Source: Aspidiotus rigidus (taxonomy: Eukaryota > Arthropoda > Insecta > Hemiptera > Diaspididae). From it: 64,000 nt of DNA. The notes under the pieces were generated by a model. The model had not been told where the DNA came from. It saw only the letters and a list, made by a program, of their open reading frames with translations, and did not search any database. Position numbers and translations under genes: made by a program. Shown in pieces: positions 36,601-47,469 of the stretch (within the stretch, counting starts at the first letter, position 1; every line of letters starts with the position of its first letter). Where the stretch lies: the NCBI GenBank assembly GCA_035079385.1, contig JAVHKY010000054.1, positions 18,952,001 to 19,016,000 on the forward strand. Reading direction: 5' to 3'.

Positions 36601-36957
36601 GTTCTCTCGATCTAGTCACGTTAGCCGAAGGCATCCATAAAAAGTTACCATTTTTTGCTAAGCCATTATTTATTCGTTGCCTAAGTCACGTCGAAATGAC
36701 AGGTAAGGGAGAGTAGTCCGAATTCGTATCGATAAATTTTTTGATTTTTGATCAAGTCAAGAAATTCGTTATTCTACTTTGTTTTTATTTTTTCTCTTCT
36801 AGGCACTTTCAAAATGAAAAAGTTGGATTTACAAACGGAAGGTTTCAATCCTAACGTTATCGAAGATAGGCTGTTTTATTTGACGTCAAAAAGCGGGTAC
36901 GAACCTCTCAAGAAGGAAATTTACGAACTGATTAAAACCGGAAGTATCAGATTTTGA
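24491..36957 (+). CDS. FATP: Long-chain fatty acid transport protein / acyl-CoA synthetase (SLC27A/FATP), 5' incomplete
   Basis: Membrane-associated enzyme that activates long and very long chain fatty acids with ATP and CoA, coupling this to uptake. Exons: 24491-24638, 30498-30735, 30808-31045, 31431-31632, 31714-31906, 31997-32140, 35819-35956, 36031-36097, 36381-36471, 36549-36702 and 36803-36957, all with AG/GT borders and matching phases (1768 nt, ~589 residues, stop TGA). Family marks: [24 protein letters not shown], the AMP-binding loop [22 protein letters not shown], and the FATP signature [20 protein letters not shown]. The C-terminus ends IKTGSIRF, like animal FATPs. Relative to a usual 620-650 residues, about 50 N-terminal residues (membrane anchor) are missing. 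The first visible exon starts with one leftover base of a codon, so an upstream exon ending in phase 2 is required. Intron 1 (5.9 kb) and intron 6 (3.7 kb) are large and repeat-bearing. No frame disruption: the gene looks functional. Confidence 0.95.
25008..25201 (+). mobile_element. hAT-type MITE with 8-bp target-site duplication
   Basis: The element 25016-25193 (178 bp) begins CAGGCCTCGGCAACC and ends with the inverted version GATTGCCCAGGCCTG. It is bracketed by direct repeats GATTAGAG at 25008-25015 and 25194-25201. 'Caggcctcggcaacctttttcgag...agggccacat' and 'gcgggccgg' near the end are typical of non-autonomous hAT elements. No coding capacity. Confidence 0.9.
26366..26520 (-). mobile_element. 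Decayed tRNA-derived SINE
   Basis: On the - strand 'gttgaatcgcggatttctgatt' and 'gcgcaattcaaaccctcgtaa' align with the better preserved SINE copies near 57.1 and 57.5 kb. The A-box is badly eroded. Confidence 0.6.
26590..28290 (+). repeat. Intronic satellite, two alternating monomers (~295-bp higher-order unit)
   Basis: The phrase 'caccaattgacttagcc' followed by 'aatgagccagatatgcaa' and 'cttggaacatccttctaag' recurs at about 26695, 26849, 27072, 27413, 27571, 27702, 27872, 27999 and 28164. In the well-ordered second half the spacings alternate (158, 131, 170, 127 and 165), so every second copy is about 290-300 bp apart. A retro-insertion splits the array at 27153-27301. Confidence 0.85.
27139..27315 (+). 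mobile_element. Poly(A)-tailed retro-insertion with 14-bp target-site duplication
   Basis: Insert 27153-27301 ends in about 13 A residues and is flanked by identical ATCCTTCTAAGGTA at 27139-27152 and 27302-27315. The flanks are satellite sequence, so the empty site is known from neighbouring units. The body ('tacccgaaagggtcgattcc', 'gccacacatgcgacacc') is not recognised; it could be a SINE or the 3' end of a LINE. Confidence 0.85.
28297..28365 (+). mobile_element. Truncated hAT-like MITE end
   Basis: 'Gggggtgctcatccttttt' followed by 'gggggccacat' and 'gcgggcta' resembles the end of the hAT MITE family seen at 25016. The other terminus was not found. Confidence 0.45.
28471..29009 (+). mobile_element. 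TA-flanked MITE with long terminal inverted repeats
   Basis: Left end CCCGGTGGACCAGAAAGATG and right end (reverse complement) CCAGGTGGACCAGAAAGATG, both flanked by TA. Homology between arms extends about 150 bp (28471-28615 with 28870-29009). The element sits in the 'tatcatatatagctcg' part of a 45-bp repeat unit, whose two halves flank it. TA duplication suggests mobilisation by a Tc1/mariner-type transposase. Confidence 0.85.
29100..29175 (+). repeat. CRE-rich module of the composite repeat
   Basis: Several TGACGTCA-like octamers ('tgatgacgtcatagg', 'cctgtgacgtcacc') in 70 bp. The same module recurs at 59095-59210 and 61460-61510, next to 45-bp repeats. Confidence 0.55.
30498..30735 (+). 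CDS. FATP: FATP exon
   Basis: [20 protein letters not shown], then [20 protein letters not shown] and [20 protein letters not shown]. Acceptor 'gttctag', donor 'gtaggt', ends phase 1. Confidence 0.92.
30808..31045 (+). CDS. FATP: FATP exon with AMP-binding loop
   Basis: Contains [20 protein letters not shown], the ATP/AMP-binding signature. Acceptor 'tttgcag'; donor within 'tctcg|gtacgg', ends phase 2. Confidence 0.93.
31431..31632 (+). CDS. FATP: FATP exon
   Basis: [39 protein letters not shown] and [13 protein letters not shown], the conserved PLYH segment of the adenylate-forming fold. Confidence 0.93.
31714..31906 (+). CDS. FATP: FATP exon with FYGATEGN motif
   Basis: [18 protein letters not shown], then [19 protein letters not shown] and [13 protein letters not shown], the second adenylate motif. 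Confidence 0.93.
31997..32140 (+). CDS. FATP: FATP exon
   Basis: [20 protein letters not shown] and [20 protein letters not shown]. Donor gtattc is followed by a 3.7-kb intron. Confidence 0.9.
32141..35818 (+). other. FATP intron 6, AT-rich
   Basis: No gene visible. At 34110-34600 words such as 'actatcgatagt' and 'gctatcgatac' recur in both orientations; this could be a decayed inverted-repeat element, but its ends could not be defined. Confidence 0.8.
35819..35956 (+). CDS. FATP: FATP exon
   Basis: [40 protein letters not shown] and DSAFLSG. Confidence 0.93.
36031..36097 (+). CDS. FATP: FATP exon
   Basis: 67 nt: [21 protein letters not shown]; start of the FATP/VLACS signature. Confidence 0.92.
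36381..36471 (+). CDS. FATP: FATP exon
   Basis: [19 protein letters not shown] and [11 protein letters not shown]; completes the signature begun in the previous exon. Confidence 0.92.
36549..36702 (+). CDS. FATP: FATP exon
   Basis: [20 protein letters not shown] and [21 protein letters not shown]-terminal subdomain. Confidence 0.92.
36803..36957 (+). CDS. FATP: FATP terminal exon
   Basis: [20 protein letters not shown] and [17 protein letters not shown], then TGA. Matches the conserved C-terminus of animal FATPs. Confidence 0.94.
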
Positions 36958-37990
36958 AGTTATTAATGTCACGGAAAAAATAATACTTCCCTGCGATTAA
37001 TTTACTCTAAGTATCTAAAAAAATTCGTTACATCCTCATTTTTTATCATCGAGATTCTAGCATTTAGTTCGAACGGCAAAACTCAGCCTGTTGTAGGCCA
37101 ATTGTATATTCGTACGCACGATTATTATTACTATTTTATTCGTAATTTTGATTTATTTCAAGTGTCGTGAGGTGTGCCAGTTGTATTTAATTTAAAAAAA
37201 AATATAATTTCGTGGGTTATATTACGGTTTTATTTTTGAAAATATTCTTCCGGAAAACTCTGTGTTAGTAAATTATGTATACTCCTTTTTTATGTAATTG
37301 ATACGTTTATTAATTAAGTTATTTCTAAGTAGCTAACTCGCTACTTTCGCGTCTCGAGTGACTGAAATGAACCAATAATTTGGTCATTCGATGTTCCTAT
37401 GACGGAGGTCTAAATTAACTTTTTTAATTGTTATGACGTTCGTGTGGTTTGTTCACCTCGGGGAAACCTTTTTTTTTTTTTTTTTTCTCTTCATTTTCGG
37501 TCGTAGACTTTCTGTCTTTGATTGCATTGACCGTGTATGGATCGATATTATTTTATTATTGGCTGTTTTCACGATTGCGAACCCTTTTTCGTTGAAAAAT
37601 GAAAAATGACGTTTTTAACGTGGCGCACTTCACGCGTATTTCCGGTGTGATTCGACTTCCATCCTTGTTCTAGATTTTTTCCTCGTGTTCTCGAACGTCC
37701 CGATTGTTTTGTCACGTATAATTTCTTGAAGCTGTCGAGCTGCGACGGTGTACTTGGAGATGAACTTATTTTTCGTGTTGCCAAGTGTTAATTTACGTAA
37801 CATTGTAACTTTCTTCGTAATGCTTTATTTACGGGACGGAATATCGCTTCATAATTGCTGACAATGAGACATTCTAGACTGCGTAGATTTATTTTATTTC
37901 GTTAAAAACTACGCGTATTAAGCTTCCTGATAAATGAACACAGTTATAGTTTCATTTATCAGCTTTCAATAAATTCTCGTTCTTTTTTCA
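36958..37990 (+). other. Probable FATP 3' UTR
   Basis: AT-rich sequence after the stop codon. The first clear AATAAA I see is at 37968-37973. It is preceded by a perfect 12-bp inverted repeat (37927-37938 and 37951-37962). Where the transcript really ends cannot be decided from sequence. Confidence 0.45.
37927..37962 (+). terminator. Hairpin 5 bp before an AATAAA signal
   Basis: CTGATAAATGAA and TTCATTTATCAG are exact reverse complements separated by 12 bases. The AATAAA follows at 37968. A role in 3'-end formation or mRNA stability is only a suggestion. Confidence 0.35.
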
Positions 37991-38970
37991 GGACAGAGTT
38001 CAATTCGGTACCGTACTCACATTTATATTACCATTATTATTGTGTTGAATATGTATATGTATTGAATTAATTTGTATTTTTAGATTATTATGATATTATT
38101 TTAAGGAAAAATTGATTAAATCTGTTATTTTTTTTAAGCGGATTTTTTCTTGTAGATCATGTGACTGTTTTTTCATTTTGTGCTTGTGATTTCTTAGCCA
38201 ACCAAGCTAGACAGACTCGAATGTATTACAGTTTTTGGTATAGTTTTAGAATGTAGCCGAGTATCACAAAGGGATCAAATATCTTGCCACGAAAATGCAA
38301 CTAATTGAATGAAACACCGAAAAAACGTTGGGAAATGTTGAGGAACGGAAGTTAGAATACGCGATCAGGTTGAATTGCTATATCTTGTGGCTTGTTTCCT
38401 CTTGTCATTCAGAAAACGGAGGCATTTATCCATTGGAAAGGAAAATCTCTGTAATGGTTTACATCATATATCGCTCGAATGACTCAAAACCATTCATTCA
38501 GGACAAGATATCAAAAAAACGAAACAAACAATAAGAGGAATTCGACAAGTTCATGAAGTTCATGCATCTTCAAAAAGAAGTTTCAGAGGGAAATATATTT
38601 AATACATTTCGTGAAATAATTCGGGAAAAGCTTTAGGGTACGATGAAATTGTGGTGAATCCCACTGAAGCATTTTCAATACAGACTTTTATGACGGTGTT
38701 CACTTTCCAAAGAAAAAGTTCGTTTTTTCTCAAGATTTTTTTGTTAATTGCACGTTGACATGCCTCCATAAAAAAAAAAATCTGTTCCACATGTGCGTTT
38801 GATGGTAAATAAGATAGTATTTTTACACTCCGCGTTTATAGAAATTCCTGGCTTCTGATAGTGCCACAAAATGTGCGCGAAATTAATACAATAATCTACG
38901 ATGGATCTCTTATAACTTCGATATTATTCCACGGGAAAGTGGACGTGTATTAAGCTTGATCATCATGCTA
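37991..38970. other. Unassigned AT-rich sequence
   Basis: No recognisable domain or repeat. Frames at 38328-38534 (+) and 38599-38790 (-) are short and without matches. Confidence 0.4.
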
Positions 38971-38984
38971 TTGAATTAGCGTCT

Positions 38985-40055
38985 TCAAATTTCAGAAATT
39001 CTTGCAAATCATTACGCTAACGTATCCTCAAACGCTAACTACGTCCCTACCTTAGTTTATAAACTTCAACAAGAAAAATTAAAAATATCCTTAGACTCTT
39101 CCGGGAAAGTATCACATCCTTATAACTTCCCCATTTCTGAAATCGAACTTGAAAATACCACCAACAAAAAAACCTTAAGAACGCCTCTCCGGCTCGGACA
39201 ACATTCCTTAAAAACCTTCACCCCAACTCAGTGTCCTATCTCCTATCACTATTCAACTATATCTTCAATCAAAATTCGTACCCATCTTCTTGGAAAACTG
39301 TTATTATCCTCCCCATACTGAAACCAAGCGCCGACCCCCTCCTTCCAGCTTCTTACCGACCCATAGCATTATCTAGTGTTCTCGGCAAATTATTTCAAAA
39401 AATACTCAACAAATCTTGATTTCCAAACACAATCATCTCTCAATAAATCGTGTCTTTATTCTATTTTTTTCGACCTTCAGGAAGCCTACACCTGGGTATG
39501 GAGATACCTGATCGTTGGCCGCTACGGTAACCTTCCTAAAATACTCCAAAACTTCCTATTTGATAGAACATTTGATGGTAAGGATTCAAAATTCGTGTTC
39601 TTCTCCTCTCCCTGTTCAAAACGGAGTCCCCCAGGGAGAGGTATTCAGCGTCCTACTTTTCCTATAACAAAACTTGTCTGTCCCCCCCCCCCTTTACCTA
39701 AAGTCTCTTTGCTGACGATTACAACATCTCCATTTGCTCTTCCAAGCCCCAAAGAGCACATAGACTCCCTCAAACTACGTTCGACGCAATCTCCAAATGG
39801 ACGTGAAAAAACGGGTTCCACTTCTCCCCCTCCAAAACTCACCCAGTTATTTGCAAGAAGAGACTCCCTAACCTTCCTCTTCAACTATTTCTCCTTCAAC
39901 ATTTTGAAATTCCATGTCGCAATTCAACTAAACTTCTCGGGCTTCTTTTTGATGAAAAACTTTCCTGGACCCTCCACATCAACACCCTAAAAGCAAAATA
40001 CATCGTCCGTGCCGCCCTATCCATTTTGAAATTTCTCTCACATCTCTCTAAAGCA
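38985..40055 (+). pseudogene. Decayed Jockey-type non-LTR retrotransposon (RT)
   Basis: Across several + frames: EILANHYANV, SYLLSLFNYIFNQNSYPSSW and KTVIILPILKPSADPLLPAS, then YRPIALSSVLGKLFQKIL (RT fingers). Further on come QNGVPQGEVFSVLLF (motif B), LFADDYNISICSS (motif C with FADD) and KLLGLLFDEKLSWTLHINTL (thumb). Most of motif A is lost and frames shift repeatedly. No poly(A) tail; the copy is cut off at 40055 where a hAT-type terminus begins. Confidence 0.8.
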
Positions 40056-40085
40056 GCGGTTTTCAAAGTGTGGGTCGCGAAGTAA
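40056..40085 (+). mobile_element. hAT-type terminus
   Basis: CAGCGGTTTTCAAAGTGTGG with 'gtcgcgaagtaatgaaaa' is the classic start of non-autonomous hAT elements. The matching right end was not found nearby. Confidence 0.5.
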
Positions 40086-41170
40086 TGAAAAATTTTCATG
40101 AAATAATTTTTTTTCCCCCTTTGAGAACAATAATATACCTACAATAAAGTGAATTAAATTGTCTTTTCGAAACCTACCGTCCAATATATTCAGTGTATTT
40201 TTATATTTTCAAATCATCAAAAAACCAGGAAGTATACTTGTTTTAATTTTCTTGTATGTAATTTCGATTTGTAGAATGATAGGTTTAGAACACAAAAAAA
40301 CAAAAATACTTGAGTCGCAAATTTAATTAATACAAAAAAGGAAGGAACGTTTTCGACCGACGGTCATCAATTACATACACACGAAAAATAATGTATTCAA
40401 TAGTAAATTTATGGATGAAGTCCCCAAGAGTCTCGCACCACACTTGATGAAGATTGAAAACCTGTCCTCAATAATTCATTCAAACTCGAGGTTTTAACAA
40501 TCGAGTACGACTAATAACTTTGAAAAAAAAAGAAAAAAAAAAAGGATGAACTTGACAGAAGGAAAAAAGTAAAAATAAAAAGGCCTATAATCCAAGAAGA
40601 AGGAAACGTAAATTTTATTTTATTTAAACGAAAATAAGAAATTTTCTCAACGGTGTTAATATTGTTACATATTTTATATTTGAAACGATCTTCAGAATTA
40701 TCATCTATAATGATTGATGACCGTTAAAATACATAACCGCGAATGAAAAAATGGGCTTCACCTTAACGGCAAAATGCTTCTTTCTAGAAAAGGAGAAAAC
40801 AAACAGGACTTTCTAAAAAAAATAAAAATAAAAATATAGAAAAATAAAAAACGGCAATTAAAAATAATATTCTCATCTCCCGAGACACCTCGAATCAACC
40901 ACAAACTATTAACAATTACGTATACACGAGCTTTGGAAACTGATTCCATAATATGCGGCCAACGGATGGATGTGGAATAAAAAGAATTTCTTTGGTACCG
41001 GTAAATATAGGTAATTATATTTTGAAACACCGCCTCAACGCATTCATTCCAGAATGATCCGCTTGTGAGATTTTAAAGAAAATTTCTACATTATAAATGA
41101 TGGATAGATATTTTGGATGAACGAATAAGTTACCTATTATTTTAGTTTCACAGATTCCTCATTTATTTCG
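40086..41170. other. AT-rich sequence with a 12-bp inverted repeat
   Basis: ACGGTCATCAAT (40360-40371) and its complement (40713-40724). On the - strand the first is followed by GGTC, GAA and the palindrome AACGTT, a layout like the PLE 3' motif. No coding region recognised. Confidence 0.35.
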
Positions 41171-41177
41171 CGGATCA

Positions 41178-41990
41178 ATGGATCAAGTTTTCAATGTTGA
41201 ACATCGATCGATACACCTGATTCACTGTTGGAAAAAGTACCCAAAATATGTCCTTGGAACATAATGGCTCCCATAAGAAATACATGCGGAACAAAGATCA
41301 TCATGTCACTAATGAAAAATAATGAATATTTAAAGAATGAAACGAATATATTTCAGTTATTCTGATCATAAGTATTTCAAAAGCAAATTTTCATTTCTTA
41401 ATTTTCTCTTGTTTTCAATAGGGTCATTCACGGTCGATGTCACGTTGTATCGATATTTGCTCAATGTGGTACTATCCAGTAGAAATGTCGTTGAAAAATA
41501 TCTAAGAATGAGATCGATATTTCCATCACTAATGTAAACAATTTTTTTTAGGCGCACGTTATTCCTGATGGGAACAAATTTGGTTCTAAAATTCGTCAAA
41601 TATAACAAGAACGGAAAATTTCTTAGGAACAAGTATTATATATTGATGGCTATCTAAGAACTTCTTAGTAATAAAAAATTAAGTTTTGGTTCCTTACAAA
41701 CAATTTCTTTTCAAAGTATTCAACGATTTCTGGAACACTATTTTTTCTTATGGGAAAGTACGTGCAAAAAAAATTGTTCACATTAAATTGTGATGGAAGT
41801 ATCAAACACTAGAAGATCGATAGTTTGTATTATTATCAGTGATGTGACATCAGCGTGAAAGACTCTATTAGTAACATGATGATCTTTGCTCCGCATGTAT
41901 TTCTTATGGGAGCCATTATGCTCAAAGGATATTATTTCGCATATGTATTGATCAATGTACAATGTTCAACATTGAAAACAAGATCCATCC
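41178..41990 (+). mobile_element. MITE-like element with ~120-145-bp inverted ends
   Basis: Left arm 41178-41322 and right arm 41868-41990 share, in opposite orientation, 'gttttcaatgttgaacat' and 'taatggctcccataagaa', plus 'atacatgcgg' and 'aaagatcatcatgt'. Arms differ by indels and no target duplication is obvious. No coding potential. Confidence 0.7.
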
Positions 41991-43131
41991 AAATAATGCC
42001 CACGTGAGAATGCAATGGTGTGTTTGAGGCTCCGCGTTTCTCTGTTAATCATTGATTTGTTTTTTTTTTTTTTCTTAAATACTCATGATCAGAATTTCTG
42101 AATTTGCGTTCGAAAATATGTTCAAAAAATTGAAAATGATTATGAGCTTTGTGTACAAGATTAATAGTTTTCTGATTCAAAATAATGTATATGTACTAGC
42201 TCTTAAAAAAACTGAAATTGGATTATTTAACCAAGTACCAGAAAGCCAATGCGAATTTTGTTGTTTCAATTTGTCAGAAGATTGTTACCACGCGTAAGAC
42301 TTTTTTATAATACTCTATGCGTAGTTCTTTTTTTTTTTTTTTCTTTCTTCAATCAGATTACATACCTAATTAAATGCATAGACAGCACAAATTTATTTTT
42401 CTTGAACGCGTATCGACTGACTAGGTAGTCATCAAGAGTGTTTAATTATTTTAATAATAGATATTAATTTTATTGATCATTATGCACCGCAACAACATTT
42501 CAGAACCGTTTGAAAAAGTTATCATTTCATTACAGATCGCAAATTAACAAAATACAGCAGCCAAGCGGCTTATTCTGGGTGATAAACCATTATCGGAGCT
42601 GAATAAGATACAAACCGGTAGGTATTAAAACACAAGTTTAAATTTAAACGTATAAAACCTAATTTGTGGATTCTAGTGTCAAATTTTCAATTTTTAAGTG
42701 GTACCTATTCAAACAGTTTTATTTGTATTGTTTCAAGTTTTCAAATTATTCCCTTATAACTTGGAGGTACCTACATGAATATTCATGATTTTAGATCTCT
42801 AGCTCAAAGATATGGAAGTTCAAGATAATTAAAAACAAAATGAATTTTTAGTAGCTAGGTATCATTCAATGATAAGTATGCACACCTGGAACATGAAGAT
42901 TCACGTCATGCGGCCAAAATGTTGTTTAATCTGCTGCTCAATTGTTACTAGGGAAATTATGAAAATGTTAAACTACCTAAGACAAATGAGAACTGCCGAA
43001 AATATTGCGTTTGAGAATTACATTTTTGTTTTTGTATTTCTCTTGTTTTCGTACTCACATTGAGTTTTGTTGTACAACTCAACAAATTGGTTACTTTCCA
43101 CTCAGCGTGGTAATCTAAGGTTGAAATATTG

Positions 43132-43162
<31 letters not shown>

Positions 43163-43435
43163 GTAGGTAATTCTTTACATAGAACGTTGTCTGCATCCCT
43201 GTGTCAATAATAAAGATGATTGAACAACTCCTGGCTGAAAGAGAAACGATCAAGTTCAAATTTGGACATGAATAGCCTACCTCTAAAATGAGGGAAAAAG
43301 AGAGGAATCAAGAGGGGTGCGCACTATAGTCTTTCTTGTTCTCAGAAAACGTAGCAAATTTTGGAGCAGTTCGGAAATTCTTTACTTCCTGCTTCTACAA
43401 ATCTTTTTGTTTTCAGTACTTGATCAAAGATTGTT
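41991..43435. other. Unassigned AT-rich sequence with a long T homopolymer
   Basis: T-run of about 27 at 43133-43160 and shorter ones at 42060 and 42330. Nothing recognisable as a gene. Confidence 0.4.
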
Positions 43436-43436
43436 A

Positions 43437-43829
43437 TACTGTATTTTCCCGAGTATAATACGCACCTTTTTTTCATTTTTAAAGATTGAAAATCTGAGGT
43501 GCGTGTTATGCACATGTACGTGCTATATATGAATAAAAACAAACTTCGATACAAAAATCTAAAAAAAATTTAGAAGAAATACAAACAAATTTTCAAAACG
43601 TCCGGAAAAAATGTTGAAAAATCCAGGAAATCTTGAAAAAATGTTGAAAAATAGTGGAAATCCTAGTAAAAGTCTGAAAGGTTTGAGGAAAAATCTGGAA
43701 AATCATTCTAATTACCCAGTTTTTAATCTGCGTGTTATAGTTGTGAAAGAAAAAAAATTTAAAATTGAGTCTTCAAATTTCAATTGCGTGTTATACTCGG
43801 GGCCGTGCTATTCTCGGGAAAATACAGTA
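43437..43829 (+). mobile_element. TA-flanked MITE (CTGTATTTTCCCGAG termini)
   Basis: Element 43439-43827 begins CTGTATTTTCCCGAG and ends CTCGGGAAAATACAG, flanked by TA on both sides. The inverted similarity continues a few bases inwards ('ataatacg' against 'atagcacg'). The words 'gagtataatacgcacc' and 'gcgtgttatactcgg' form a second nested pair. Non-coding. Confidence 0.8.
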
Positions 43830-46680
43830 ATTCTCAAGAATGTCCAATTTCGATATCTCAGATATTTTATGAATCAAGAATCTCGTTATAAGTAGACAAT
43901 TTTCAATTACTATAATAACTGAGAATCTAGTTTGAAAAAATACGATCGTATTTTAAAATCTTAATTTCAGAGTTTTATTTTAAAGTGGAGACAAATTGAT
44001 AAATCGTTTCAATCGAGTGTTCAGGCTTTCTAATTGTTGTTCTACTTGTATGAGGGAAAATGGTAACTCATAAGAAATGAGAGAAATCTTTGTGTTTTGT
44101 GTTCGTAAACGCATTATTCCTTAAAATTCACGAAGTGGCAGCACTGATCTGGCTTAACAGGCACGGTGAAAGCTACAGCGAGCTTACAGCATCATTATTA
44201 CGATTTCAAAGGTTGAGTGATTAGTCTTCGTTTAACATCATAGCAGTTCCGATGATGCGTCGTTATCGTTTACTCGTGTTTTGTTTGCGCGAGTGTTCGA
44301 AGAGTACTTTTTTTTATTGTTGAACTTTTGTCCTGGCGGAGGCATCATGAGTTTCTAATCAAAGGCATCGTTTCGCGTGAGGAACCGACTTCGTGAATTG
44401 TCAGGACGAGTCACCACATGCGTAAGATTCATCGTTATTCTTAACTTACCTATGATTCCTACGGCAATTTACTCGCATTATTCAAAAAGGTTTAATATTT
44501 TTGATATTGTAATGAATTTTTGCAAAAGTATATCATAGAAAGAAAACAAGTACTGTATATTCTCCTATTCGAATAATAGCTTCATTGATTCCTAAATTGA
44601 GAGAGGTTTACTCGAAGTAGGGAACCTCGAACCTCATTAGTAACGCGGTGGGGTACAAATTAGCGAATTGAATCCCTTCTTCTTATACGTATCGGAATAT
44701 GTACTCTAGAAACGAGAGAAAAATGTACGTCGTAGAAGAATCGAGCTTTCGGAAACTTGCTAATCAATTTACACGATAGACTCAGCTGATGCTCCGTGCT
44801 TGGTTTCTTTTGCACAGAGTACTGATAAAGTACCGACTCGAGCTATTTTCCGTGTAATGAAAAACGATAACCGTGTTCGTACGAGTATCGAGAAGGTTAA
44901 AACCAATCTCAGTTCGATGAAAATTATTACGTAAATTCTAAGTTGTAATATTGTTTACAACAACCACATCACTACGGTCGGTTTTTATTATTTGTAATTC
45001 TACATGCCAGACTTTGGGGTAACGAAAATTTCCTTGTGCTCAACGAAGCCTGCTCCTCTTCCTCTTTCCCAATTTTTTTTTTCCTTTGGTCAGAACGAGT
45101 TACGATACCTTGAACCAGGCCAAATCTGCGAGGAGAATCAGCCCCAATGTTGAGGAAAATGGAGGAAATACAAATCCCTTGGAGTCCCTTTCATTACCTA
45201 CCTAGTTGTCGAGTTGAGCAAGGATTTTAAAATCGATCAGAATCAATTATTTGGTTAACATGTTTCCAAGTCCGTCTCTTAGCTCGATGATCGCAATTTT
45301 CCTAAGACCACCCCCCCCCCCTCATATGTATAGCTCGAAGATCGTTCACAAAATTCACACACATTCAAAGTTACTAGAGTCGTAATTTAAAATATTTATT
45401 CAGCAAAATAGAACTTTTGCAAATAGCCCGCCTTAAAATACCAGATAGCTCGATGGTCGGATTCTATCAGTTTCCCTCTCAATATGTATAACTCGTGGCT
45501 CTGAAATTTTTCCAAGCGCTCAAAATACGTTGGGTTCTGTACAGTTTTTGGAAACATCTCCTTTCCCTGTTAGAACTTCTAAATTTCAAAGCAAAAAAAG
45601 TTCAATGTACTCAAATGCCCTCCTCCTCTCTGACGATGCTGATCAGGTGAAGCCCACAAAGATCACAATGAATGCTCAAGATTTCCTTACTCGAGCATTC
45701 AATGGCTCTACTCGATGGATACTGGTATTCTCACATTCTAGACCAGACTATGATGTATAAGGTCGACAAAATTATCATCATTGGATTGCTCGAGATGGTT
45801 CCGTCATTTGTGATATAAATAGGTTTCAAATCGTTCAATTTCTTCCTGGCTCTCCGACTAAATCTAGTCGTTGAATCATTTCGAAAAAAGTTGCTGTGCA
45901 AGAAAGAATTTTCATATTGTGTTTATTGGCAGATTGTAGCATCGTTACTTTTCCAAGTAAACAATTTCTCGATTCTTTTTCGGAAAAATTAAATCCTAAA
46001 ATCTCGCTCAATGCTCACGAGGGACAGAAGTATGTAAATTTAGAAGTTCTACTCCATGAAGATAAAAATAGAGCAATAGATAAGATAAATTAGTAAATTA
46101 GGAGTGCGCTCGATCATGTGTAAAATTCTGGTGGAAGGTATGAACTCGAACGTGAGTGAATTCTATTTTTGTACTTGAAGGAGTCCAACTAGTATGAACA
46201 CACCGTACAAGAATATCAGACACTAACAGATCGATTCTTCATCTTACTATCAGTTTCATAATATTTGAAAGCTCATCATCATTACGAAAGAAAAACTGTT
46301 GTTGATACCGCGATGATTAGAGGTGGTGATTAACCTACAACATTGTTTACCGCTATAAAAACCGTACATTCTTGAAAAGCTCGAGTTATTAAAAAAATTT
46401 CTTGATGAACAACCAATGAAATGCAAGAGGAAAGGTTTATTTCCGCCATTTTTCCGTTCTTATCAGAAATTCAAATCCGATTTTTTTTTTTTCTAAGAGA
46501 GTGGAGACGATCGCCGAATACATTTTTCTTTTCACCTTTCAGGAATCCTTATGAGGCAATGTAGACGCTCACCAGGTGGAAGCCCCTGTACGTTTCTTCG
46601 TAGGAGAAGAAAACAAAATTACGATGGCGTTGCAAGTTTTGTAACGGCGAGTGAGGAACCCGTAAGACCCGCATTCCACT
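43830..46680. other. Unassigned sequence
   Basis: No gene, splice pattern or transposon recognised. Weak 45-bp-type words appear at 45290-45500 ('tatagctcgaagatcg', 'tataactcgtggc'). Frames at 45530-45760 and 45896-46093 have no resemblance to known proteins. Confidence 0.35.
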
Positions 46681-46689
46681 GCGGAAGGT

Positions 46690-47435
46690 TTTTCAAAAAG
46701 TAGCACATATAGAAAATCCTATCATATATAGCTCACCTCTCCAACTTACAGCTCGAGCGTCAAAATTTTTCCAAGTCCCCCACCTATTGTATAAATCTCG
46801 AGAGTCAACATTATTACAAGTCCCTCTCCTGTCATATATAGCTCGAGAGTCTCCAAGTCCCCCTCCTATCATATGTATAGCTTAGAGGTCGAAATTATTC
46901 TAGAACATGAATAGCTCAAGAGTCAAAATTTTTCTAATCCCCCCCCCCCTCTCCGTGAAGTTATCAACCTCGGACCGCTCGCGCTCGCGGACGAAAATTT
47001 CCTGAAAGTACCCCCCAACAAAAGAGATGGTGGGTTCCCCGCTAAAAAAAAACTCGCAGCCCACGTGTATGGTGAGCTGCTCGGCTCGGGGTTGCCTTCA
47101 TCAACTTTGTTGATTGAGGCAAACAGGGAACCTGTTTTATGGGAATCACTAGTGTGCATTGTCATTCAAGTTCCCCTTCAATAACATATATACCTCGGAA
47201 GTAGAAATTAACGGGGAACCTATTCTACGAGTTTTCGACAGGGAATTTATTTTTGGTGGGTTATTTGACAAAATTTGCCGTGCGCCGTGTACCGTCAGGC
47301 AAAAAACTTTGAGAAATTTTGACTCCTATTGTATACAGCTTGGAGTATGAAATTTTTTCAAGTCCCTCTCTTATTATGTATAGCTCGAGAGTCGAAATGT
47401 TTTCAAGTCCCCCTCCTATTAAACGAATCCGTTCC
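46690..47435 (-). repeat. 45-bp repeat units, diverged, with a TTAA-family module
   Basis: 'Agctcgagagtc.aaatttttccaagtccccctcctatcatata' type units are scattered in the - orientation. 'Ggaacctgttttatggg' at 47126 and 'gccgtgcgccgtgtaccgtc' at 47277 are modules of the TTAA-bounded element. Confidence 0.7.
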
Positions 47436-47469
47436 TCCAAGTTACGGCTATCCATAATAAACGCGTAAA

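Noticed and set aside
39376..39990. 204-codon frame as a gene
   Set aside because: Overlaps a decayed LINE RT whose motifs (QNGVPQG, FADD) lie in other frames.
45530..46093. Two small + frames as host exons
   Set aside because: No splice sites in consistent phase and no similarity to known proteins.
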